DNA of 12,862 nt from Spirochaeta sp. (GTDB lineage: Bacteria; Spirochaetota; Spirochaetia; UBA9216), in NCBI GenBank assembly GCA_003454605.1, contig DMKD01000256.1, positions 14,706 to 27,567 of the forward strand, written 5' to 3'. Positions 7,379 through 12,862 of the stretch are shown one piece after another. Position 1 is the first letter of the stretch. Every line of letters starts with the position of its first letter. The translations under genes were made by a program, and so were the position numbers. The notes under the pieces are model-generated. The model was not told where the DNA came from and did no database searches. It saw only the letters and a list, made by a program, of their open reading frames with translations.

Positions 7379-7396
7379 ATTAAGACAGGTGGATAA

Positions 7397-7585
7397 ATGA
7401 ATTTAATTAGCAGTAATGAAACTGATTTTGTTCCTGATCTTACAAAAGAGATTTGGGTAACTGGAACCGCCGGCAAAATCCGCCTCCTCCACTATAATAG
7501 CGAAGGAGCTGCTCAAATTCGGGAAAGCGATTCCATAATATTAATCGAACATATTTATAAACATTGGACTAAGGTACGGAATTAG
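7397..7585 (+). CDS. Small hypothetical protein, 62 residues
   Basis: A short frame starting at ATG 7397 and ending in TAG. Two independent signals support it: AGGTGG 4 bases upstream of the ATG, and an extended -10 element placed so that transcription starts about 12 bases before the ATG. The product is soluble-looking, with no membrane segment or signal peptide; its centre (EIWVTGTAGKIRLLHYN) could form a beta hairpin. I recognise no family. It is divergent from the 227-residue orphan (26 bases apart) and its last 45 bases overlap, tail to tail, the 3' end of the HsmA-like gene. It could be a genuine small protein or a short transcribed RNA antisense to the neighbour's 3' end. Confidence 0.45.
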   Translation: MNLISSNETDFVPDLTKEIWVTGTAGKIRLLHYNSEGAAQIRESDSIILIEHIYKHWTKVRN

Positions 7586-7906
7586 CCAGATTATCCAGAC
7601 AATAATACTGAACCTGTGAAATTTTGTAATCATTTTTTTATCTTTTCTGATTAATACGATAAGCGCCCAGAGTGCATGTACAAACATTAAAACGATTGCT
7701 ATTACTCCGGAAATTCCATGAATATCAAACGACATTCCTTCAGAATAACTGAACATCATCCCTGTTCCCCAGGTATCACAAATTAAGCCTAGTATGAACA
7801 GAATTAAATGCCAGACCTTCAATCTTCCCTGAATACGCTCCGACCACACTCCTATTGAGTAAAAAATTAATGCGGCCCCCATTATTATACTTGCTCTTGG
7901 ATCCAT
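7541..7906 (-). CDS. Four-helix membrane protein, TIGR03987/HsmA family
   Basis: A 121-residue integral membrane protein with four hydrophobic helices at about 5-21, 31-50, 67-88 and 98-115. The pattern IFYSIGVWSERIQGRLKVWHLILF, ICDTWGTG, then DIHGISGVIAIVLMFVHALWA and FHRFSIIVWIIWLIPY agrees with my recollection of the family annotated as TIGR03987 or HsmA, whose biochemical role is not established. Several histidines (in KVWHL, DIHG, FVHALW and KFHRF) sit at helix ends, compatible with metal or heme binding, but this is speculation. The frame extends to 7927; I chose ATG 7906 because GAAGGAGAAAG precedes it with ideal spacing. It follows the 120-residue orphan by 10 bases, with its ribosome binding site in that gap, so the two form an operon. 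Confidence 0.85.
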   Translation of the reverse strand: MDPRASIIMGAALIFYSIGVWSERIQGRLKVWHLILFILGLICDTWGTGMMFSYSEGMSFDIHGISGVIAIVLMFVHALWALIVLIRKDKKMITKFHRFSIIVWIIWLIPYLSPMFINMFD

Positions 7907-7916
7907 TCTTTCTCCT

Positions 7917-8279
7917 TCATATAACACGAATGTTTCTTACAGTCTGCAGCATATCTAAATTATAACAACGCTTACATACTGCTTCACCGTCATGGTATTC
8001 CTGAACGACCATGAACTCACTGCCGGCGGGCAACTGAAGGAGCTCCCCCCGCTCAAGTCTGGCCTGCAGTTTCCTTTTTTTAATCACTTTGCTAATCGGG
8101 TATTTTTTACCGGAAGCATAATCAATGTAAGCCTCATCAGCTTTCCTGCTCCCGAATGAAAGGATCTTCCATCGGATACCAACAGCTGTCCCGTCTTCAG
8201 AGAAGGCTTCATGGTGTAATAAATCCACCTCGAGCAGCATGCCTGGTACAATTTCAATGTCTCTCCAGTAAAGTCCCAT
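7917..8279 (-). CDS. Hypothetical protein, 120 residues, predicted leaderless mRNA
   Basis: A small soluble protein rich in beta-prone segments (IEIVPGMLLEVDLL, GIRWKILSFG, GSEFMVVQEY) with a central basic stretch (KVIKKRKLQARLERG) and a late CKRC motif. I recognise no family. It is the first gene of an operon with the HsmA-like membrane protein. ATG 8279 has no ribosome binding site. Instead a perfect -10 (TATAAT, 8291-8286) ends only 6 bases before it, so the mRNA should begin at or next to the A of ATG. A downstream ATG at 8240 (residue 14) is an alternative with only a weak AGG upstream. The gene is divergent from metH. Confidence 0.7.
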   Translation of the reverse strand: MGLYWRDIEIVPGMLLEVDLLHHEAFSEDGTAVGIRWKILSFGSRKADEAYIDYASGKKYPISKVIKKRKLQARLERGELLQLPAGSEFMVVQEYHDGEAVCKRCYNLDMLQTVRNIRVI

Positions 8280-8285
8280 GAGTTG

Positions 8286-8314
8286 ATTATAACAGGAGAG
8301 ACAGGTACTGCCAG
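8286..8314 (-). promoter_or_regulatory. Promoter of the orphan-HsmA operon
   Basis: On the minus strand CTGGCA (8314-8309, four of six matches to the -35 consensus) is 17 bases from a perfect TATAAT (8291-8286), which also carries the TG extension (TGTTATAAT). The predicted transcript starts at the ATG at 8279 or within a base or two of it. Confidence 0.6.
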
Positions 8315-8342
8315 TAAAATATTCAATTCTATTTACCAGCCA

Positions 8343-8371
8343 TTGACAGAATTACAAACTGTTCATACATT
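8343..8371 (+). promoter_or_regulatory. Promoter of the metH operon
   Basis: A perfect -35 TTGACA (8343-8348) lies 17 bases before TACATT (8366-8371, four of six). An AT-rich TTATATA follows directly. Transcription is expected near 8378, only a few bases before ATG 8382, so there is no room for a riboswitch or a standard ribosome binding site. Confidence 0.6.
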
Positions 8372-8381
8372 TTATATACAA

Positions 8382-11300
8382 ATGAAAAATACTATGCTTA
8401 CAACCGGAAATCTGAAAAAGCTGATGAATGAGAGGATTCTTGTTCTCGATGGTGCAATGGGATCTACAATCCAGACCTACAAATTGGAGGAAAGAGATTT
8501 CAGAGGAGATCGTTTCTCTGATCATCCCAAGCCACTGCAGGGAAACAATGACATTCTATCCCTCACAAGACCTGATATAATTTCAGATATCCATGAGCGC
8601 TTTCTTGAAGCCGGAGCTGATTTTATTGAAACAAATACCTTCAATGCGAACTCTATATCTCAGTCCGATTATGGTACAGAATCACTAGTTCAAGAACTAA
8701 ATAGAACTTCAGCAGAACTTGCCTGTCGGACCGCTGAAAAATTCTCTACTAAAGAAAAACCACGGTATGTGATTGGTATTCTCGGCCCAACAAACAAGAC
8801 TCTTTCAATCTCCCCGGATGTTAACCGACCGGAATACCGGGATGTTTCCTTTGATGAGCTTAAAGATGTATACACCGAAGCGATTACCGGCCTGATTGAA
8901 GGCGGGGCAGATATTCTAATGGTGGAAACAATATTCGACACTCTGAACGCCAAAGCCGCAATATATGCGATCCTTGCCTTCAAGGAAGAAACAGGAATCG
9001 ACATACCTGTGATGATCTCGGGAACCATTACCGATGCAAGCGGGCGAACCCTTTCGGGGCAGACAACCGAGGCCTTCTATCATTCAGTTGCCCACAGCGG
9101 GGCAGTATCGGTTGGATTGAACTGTTCCCTGGGTGCCGAGGCAATGGGCAGATACCTCAGAGAGCTGTCTGCCGCGGCGGAATGCGGCATCTCCACCCAT
9201 CCGAATGCGGGCCTTCCGAATGAACTTGGAGAGTATGATGATAGCCCCGGATTTATGGCAGGGGTAATTGAAGGCTTCGCTGAAGAAAATCTTGTGAACA
9301 TTGTAGGCGGCTGCTGCGGTTCAATGCCCGAGCATATTTCCGCAATTTCAGCGGCCGTGGCCGGTAAAAAGCCGAGAGAGATTCCGGCCCCCTTCGCACA
9401 CTCATCATTCAGCGGACTTGAGCCCTGTCTCATAAAAAAGGATTCGCTCTTTGTTAATGTGGGAGAAAGGACGAATGTCACCGGCTCAGCCAGGTTTAAG
9501 AGGCTGATTCAGAACAGGGAATATGAGGAAGTCCTTGAAGTGGCAAGAGGGCAGGTTGAAAACGGTGCTCAGATTATCGATGTAAATATGGATGAGGCCA
9601 TGCTCGACTCAGCATGGGAGATGGAAAATTTCCTCAAACTGCTGGCCGGTGAGCCGGACATCTCCAGGGTTCCGCTGATGATCGATTCGTCTAAATGGGA
9701 AGTCATTCTGGCTGGACTTAAATGTGTTCAGGGAAAATGCATAGTCAACTCCATAAGCCTGAAAGAAGGAGAAGAAAAATTCCTTCATCATGCGGGTGTG
9801 GCTCGTAAATTCGGGGCCGGCGTAATTGTAATGGCCTTTGATGAATATGGTCAGGCTGATAACTTTGAACGAAAGCTATCCATATGTGAGCGGACCTACA
9901 AGCTGCTGACCGAAAAGGCCGGATATCATCCTTCAGATATAATATTCGATCCCAATATTTTTTCAGTGGGCACAGGAATCGCTGAACATGCAAACTATGG
10001 AATTGATTTTATTTCTGCCGTAGCAGAGATAAAGAAGAGAATGCCCGGCACCCTGATTTCAGGCGGAGTCAGCAATATATCCTTTGCCTTCCGCGGGAAT
10101 AACATAATTCGGGAAGCATTTCATTCAGCCTTTCTCTATCATGCAATTAAGGCCGGAATGGATATGGGAATCGTGAACCCGGGACAGTTAACGGTATATG
10201 ATGATATAAAACCTGAACTTCTCAATGCAGTTGAAGATGTACTGCTTAACAGAAGAGATGACAGCGCAGAAAGACTGATTGAACTTGCCGGGAAACTAAT
10301 TGAGACCGAAGAGGGAAAATCGGGGTCAGGCAGGGAAAAGAATGAAGAATGGCGTAAGGAACCGGTCGAGCAGCGGCTATCTCATGCCCTTGTCAAAGGA
10401 CTCACAAAGTATATAAATGAAGATACCGAAGAATGCAGAACAGGCTCCCTGCGTGCTCTTGATGTAATTGAAGGACCTCTGATGAATGGGATGAACAGGG
10501 TCGGCGAACTATTCGGTTCGGGAAAGATGTTCCTGCCCCAGGTTGTAAAGAGCGCCAGAGTCATGAAGGCTGCAGTTGCCCACCTGCTGCCCTTCATTGA
10601 AGCGGAAAAGCAGGAAGGCGAATCCTCCAGCAACGGGAAGATTGTTATGGCCACAGTAAAAGGTGATGTTCACGATATCGGGAAAAATATTGCCGGTGTC
10701 GTTCTGCAGTGTAATAACTATGAAATCTTTGACATGGGAGTTATGGTGCCTGCAGAGGTTATTCTCGATAAAGCGGAAGAAATCGGTGCTGATATCATCG
10801 GTCTGTCAGGACTGATAACACCGAGTCTTGATGAGATGGTAAATGCAGCAGCTATGATGGAGAAACGAGGGATGACGACCCCACTCATGGTTGGAGGAGC
10901 CACAACCTCAATAATTCATACCGCTGTAAAGATTGATCCGGCCTATTCGGGACCGGTAGTATATGTGAAGGATGCATCCCTGGCGGTTACAGTTGCTGAA
11001 AAGCTCCTGAACCCGGAGAAAAAGGATCTTTACAGAACAGAGCTGGATAAGTTAATGGAAGAAACCAGAATCAAGAGAAGCAGCAAGCTTGAGAATGAAG
11101 TATATCTGCCTATAGAGGACGTCCGGAATGCTCGTTTTAAGCCTGAATCCTTTAAAACAACTTCACCTGCATTTCTCGGTCCGAAATATTACAGGGATAA
11201 TGCGGTTAGTGAAGTTCGGAAATACATTGACTGGTCGTTCTTCTTCTTAGCCTGGGAAATAAAGGGCAGATACCCCGAGATTCTCAAGGATCCGGCTGCA

Positions 11301-12071
11301 GGGATGGAAGCAACGAAACTATTCAATGATGCAAATATGGTTCTGGATAAACTTGAAAACGAGGGGATGCTGACTCTTAATGCTGCTGCAGGATTCTGGC
11401 CCGCAGCACAGAGAGGAGATGAAATTGTTCTTTTCAAAGATGAAGATAGAACAGTTGATGCGGCCGTACTTCCCTGCCTGAGGCAGCAGAAGAAGAAAAT
11501 TGAAACGCCGTATTATCTTGCATTATCTGATTACCTGCCCCCTGAGGATTCGGAAGTAAAAGACTATCTCGGGCTGTTCGCGGTAACCGGCGGACTGGGA
11601 ACCGCAAAAGCTATTGAAAAGATTGCGGGCGACGATGACTATCTCAGCATTATGGTGAAAACCCTGGCGGACAGGCTTGCCGAAGCACTTGCTGAATATC
11701 TGCATCATATGGTAAGAACAGAGCTCTGGCCCTATGCCCCTGACGAGAATCTTTCTATCGATGAGATACTGAAAGGCAGATACCGAGGAATCCGGCCTGC
11801 ACCGGGATATCCTGCCTGTCCGGATCACAGAGATAAGGAATTGATCTTCAATCTACTTGAGGTAGAAAAGAATACAGGCATCAGCCTTACCGACAGTTTT
11901 ATGATGGTGCCGGAAGCATCGGTGTGCGGATTTTACTTTGCGAACCCGGAAAGTAAATACTTCAGCACGGGAAGAATTTCTGAGGATCAGATTAAAGATT
12001 ATTCAGAACGAAAAGCACAACCGGTTAAAACAACTGAAAAATGGCTGAGCTCTGTGCTCTCATATAAATAA
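8382..12071 (+). CDS. metH: Cobalamin-dependent methionine synthase
   Basis: MetH moves a methyl group from 5-methyltetrahydrofolate through its cobalamin to homocysteine, giving methionine and tetrahydrofolate. All modules are present, numbered from ATG 8382 (1229 residues, against 1227 in E. coli): homocysteine domain (about 1-325, zinc ligands C248, C311, C312), folate domain (about 355-620, FVNVGERTNVTGSARF), B12 cap (about 650-750), B12-binding domain with DVHDIG and the lower-ligand H764, and the C-terminal activation domain (about 900-1225) with RPAPGYPACPDH from R1138. The activation domain implies reductive reactivation with SAM and an electron donor encoded elsewhere. The frame is open from 8283, but those 33 codons contain the promoter. 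Neither ATG 8382 nor ATG 8394 has a ribosome binding site. The adenosyltransferase gene follows after 13 bases. Confidence 0.97.
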   Translation: MKNTMLTTGNLKKLMNERILVLDGAMGSTIQTYKLEERDFRGDRFSDHPKPLQGNNDILSLTRPDIISDIHERFLEAGADFIETNTFNANSISQSDYGTESLVQELNRTSAELACRTAEKFSTKEKPRYVIGILGPTNKTLSISPDVNRPEYRDVSFDELKDVYTEAITGLIEGGADILMVETIFDTLNAKAAIYAILAFKEETGIDIPVMISGTITDASGRTLSGQTTEAFYHSVAHSGAVSVGLNCSLGAEAMGRYLRELSAAAECGISTHPNAGLPNELGEYDDSPGFMAGVIEGFAEENLVNIVGGCCGSMPEHISAISAAVAGKKPREIPAPFAHSSFSGLEPCLIKKDSLFVNVGERTNVTGSARFKRLIQNREYEEVLEVARGQVENGAQIIDVNMDEAMLDSAWEMENFLKLLAGEPDISRVPLMIDSSKWEVILAGLKCVQGKCIVNSISLKEGEEKFLHHAGVARKFGAGVIVMAFDEYGQADNFERKLSICERTYKLLTEKAGYHPSDIIFDPNIFSVGTGIAEHANYGIDFISAVAEIKKRMPGTLISGGVSNISFAFRGNNIIREAFHSAFLYHAIKAGMDMGIVNPGQLTVYDDIKPELLNAVEDVLLNRRDDSAERLIELAGKLIETEEGKSGSGREKNEEWRKEPVEQRLSHALVKGLTKYINEDTEECRTGSLRALDVIEGPLMNGMNRVGELFGSGKMFLPQVVKSARVMKAAVAHLLPFIEAEKQEGESSSNGKIVMATVKGDVHDIGKNIAGVVLQCNNYEIFDMGVMVPAEVILDKAEEIGADIIGLSGLITPSLDEMVNAAAMMEKRGMTTPLMVGGATTSIIHTAVKIDPAYSGPVVYVKDASLAVTVAEKLLNPEKKDLYRTELDKLMEETRIKRSSKLENEVYLPIEDVRNARFKPESFKTTSPAFLGPKYYRDNAVSEVRKYIDWSFFFLAWEIKGRYPEILKDPAAGMEATKLFNDANMVLDKLENEGMLTLNAAAGFWPAAQRGDEIVLFKDEDRTVDAAVLPCLRQQKKKIETPYYLALSDYLPPEDSEVKDYLGLFAVTGGLGTAKAIEKIAGDDDYLSIMVKTLADRLAEALAEYLHHMVRTELWPYAPDENLSIDEILKGRYRGIRPAPGYPACPDHRDKELIFNLLEVEKNTGISLTDSFMMVPEASVCGFYFANPESKYFSTGRISEDQIKDYSERKAQPVKTTEKWLSSVLSYK

Positions 12072-12084
12072 CAAGGAATCCATA

Positions 12085-12690
12085 ATGTCAGATAAGCATA
12101 AAGAAAACATGAAAATAAGTCAGACTGAACACAGAAAAAGGGTTAAGAATGCAGATATCGATCGGGGCGTAGTAATCGTAAATACCGGAGCCGGCAAGGG
12201 GAAATCCACTGCGGCATTCGGAACCGCATTTCGGGCTGCCGGATACGGGATGAAGGTTGGAGTGATTCAGTTTATCAAGGGAAAATGGAAAACCGGAGAA
12301 GAAAAGGCTTTCAAACAGTTTGATACAATAACCCACATTGTTTCAGGAGAAGGCTTCACATGGGATACTCAGAATAAGCAGAAAGATATCGAATCAGCAA
12401 TGAAGGGTTGGGACATCGTTCGCAGGATGATAGAAGAAGCGCGAAATGACGAAAACTCATATCAGCTGCTTGTTCTAGACGAAATTAATATTGCAATGGA
12501 CATTGGCTACATACCGACAGAGACCGTCGTTGAAGCCGTTAAAAATAAACCCGAACACCTCAGCATAATTTTAACAGGCCGAAATGTTCCAGCAGAAATA
12601 GTAGAAGCGGCAGATACGGTTACTGAGATGAAACCAATCAAACACGCCTTCGAGAAAGGGATTAAAGCAAGAAAAGGAATTGAGTTCTAA
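12085..12690 (+). CDS. cobO: Corrinoid (cob(I)alamin) adenosyltransferase, CobA/CobO/BtuR type
   Basis: This enzyme transfers the 5'-deoxyadenosyl group of ATP to the Co(I) form of a corrinoid, in de novo synthesis or in salvage. The 201-residue protein has the P-loop variant GAGKGKST at 35-42, typical of the CobA/CobO family, then GVIQFIKGKW, GEGFTW, LLVLDEINIAMDIGYI (about 128-143), LTGRNVPAEIVEAAD and the family's C-terminal EMKPIKHAFEKGIKARKGIEF region. The N-terminal 25 residues are charged, as in related enzymes where this part covers the active site. AAGGA lies 7-8 bases before the ATG and the gene starts 13 bases after metH, so both share a transcript. The symbols cobO, cobA and btuR are all used for this family. 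The pairing puts a cofactor-making enzyme under the metH promoter. Confidence 0.95.
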   Translation: MSDKHKENMKISQTEHRKRVKNADIDRGVVIVNTGAGKGKSTAAFGTAFRAAGYGMKVGVIQFIKGKWKTGEEKAFKQFDTITHIVSGEGFTWDTQNKQKDIESAMKGWDIVRRMIEEARNDENSYQLLVLDEINIAMDIGYIPTETVVEAVKNKPEHLSIILTGRNVPAEIVEAADTVTEMKPIKHAFEKGIKARKGIEF

Positions 12691-12730
12691 GAAATGAGAC
12701 ATCCCGACATCTATTAATTCAGGAAACAGT

Positions 12731-12862
12731 TCAAAAAGCCGGTTGAGAGCAACAGGCTGGAGATTCCAGAAAACCAGGAAGTTCCGTTATGTCCGATATT
12801 GAGGACAACTTTTGTTCCTCGTGTCTTCCGTTCTCATCCACAAGCAATACTTCTCCCCCCAT
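12731..12862 (-). CDS. Possible C-terminal end of a gene entering from the right edge
   Basis: The minus strand is open from the window edge for 43 codons to a TGA at 12733-12731. The peptide (GGEVLLVDENGRHEEQKL, ending in CCSQPAF) has a protein-like beginning but matches no family I can name. The best support is that the stop codon falls in the T-tract of a minus-strand terminator. The plus strand is also open here in one frame (from ATG 12789, with AGGAAG 7 bases upstream), so strand assignment is uncertain. Confidence 0.35.
   Translation of the reverse strand: MGGEVLLVDENGRHEEQKLSSISDITELPGFLESPACCSQPAF
12733..12758 (-). terminator. Intrinsic terminator, minus strand, at the right edge
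   Basis: On the minus strand AGCC-T-GTTG (12758-12750) and CAAC-C-GGCT (12745-12737), with a CTCT loop, form a stem of eight pairs with one mismatch, followed directly by TTTTT. It faces the end of the metH operon and fits a convergent gene from the right. On the plus strand the same hairpin lacks a T-run, so at most it stops metH-cobO transcripts weakly. Confidence 0.55.

Noticed and set aside
8084..8326. Overlapping minus-strand frame of 80 codons next to the 120-residue orphan
   Set aside because: It shares the same strand but a different frame, begins upstream of the predicted transcript start and lacks a ribosome binding site; the 120-codon frame has better composition.
8283..8381. 33-codon N-terminal extension of MetH
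   Set aside because: The segment holds the metH -35/-10 boxes and part of the divergent promoter, and homologues start close to the NERILVLDGAMG motif.
9080..9481. Minus-strand frames inside metH (this one and several others)
   Set aside because: They are shadows of the strong metH frame, serine- and proline-rich in an artefactual way, with no start signals.
12694..12712. Direct repeat GACATC-CC-GACATC after the adenosyltransferase gene as a terminator or attachment site
   Set aside because: It is a 6-base direct repeat without hairpin potential or T-run and can arise by chance.
1..12862. CRISPR array, transposon ends, phage integration site, tRNA genes
   Set aside because: No regularly spaced repeats, terminal inverted repeats, transposase or integrase motifs or cloverleaf-like T-loop sequences were seen.

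Overview
The window reads as a chromosomal segment of a Gram-negative, probably anaerobic bacterium of moderate GC. The N-terminal sensory domain of the HD-GYP protein, the acyltransferase-like protein in front of it and the density of corrinoid genes resemble what is seen in Desulfobacterota and Spirochaetota; this placement is an inference and no ribosomal gene is present to test it. I see no tRNA, rRNA, CRISPR array, insertion sequence or phage gene.

Layout. (1) Bases 3-2954, plus strand: a two-gene operon with a GNAT-like acyltransferase-type protein (5' end cut by the window) followed by a membrane-linked sensor protein (V4R-like domain, membrane segments, GAF, HD-GYP) expected to degrade cyclic di-GMP. 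(2) Bases 2956-5128, minus strand, converging on the first operon with 1 base between stop codons: a B12-binding-domain radical SAM enzyme (TTG start) and a translationally coupled class I methyltransferase. (3) Bases 5234-6654, minus strand: cobT behind a textbook attenuation leader, made of a sigma70 promoter, a cobalamin riboswitch and an intrinsic terminator. (4) Bases 6687-8279: a patch of poorly characterised genes, namely a 227-residue orphan (minus), a 62-codon small ORF (plus), a four-helix membrane protein of the TIGR03987/HsmA type (minus) and a 120-residue orphan (minus). (5) Bases 8382-12690, plus strand: full-length metH and a corrinoid adenosyltransferase gene (cobO/btuR type), 13 bases apart. 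(6) The right edge holds a minus-strand terminator and perhaps the last 43 codons of another gene.

The unifying theme from base 3764 to 12690 is corrinoid chemistry. CobT activates the lower-ligand base for cobalamin assembly, the adenosyltransferase makes adenosylcobalamin precursors, MetH uses methylcobalamin to make methionine, and the radical SAM enzyme carries a B12-binding fold. Only cobT is visibly under riboswitch control. metH has a promoter so close to its start codon that no leader riboswitch can fit. A second pattern is the 9-base extended -10 element TGTTATAAT, which occurs just upstream of three separate genes, in one case so close that a leaderless mRNA is predicted. No wholly new system is proven; the best candidates for new biology are the radical SAM/methyltransferase pair, the acyltransferase/HD-GYP pair and the orphan genes between cobT and metH.
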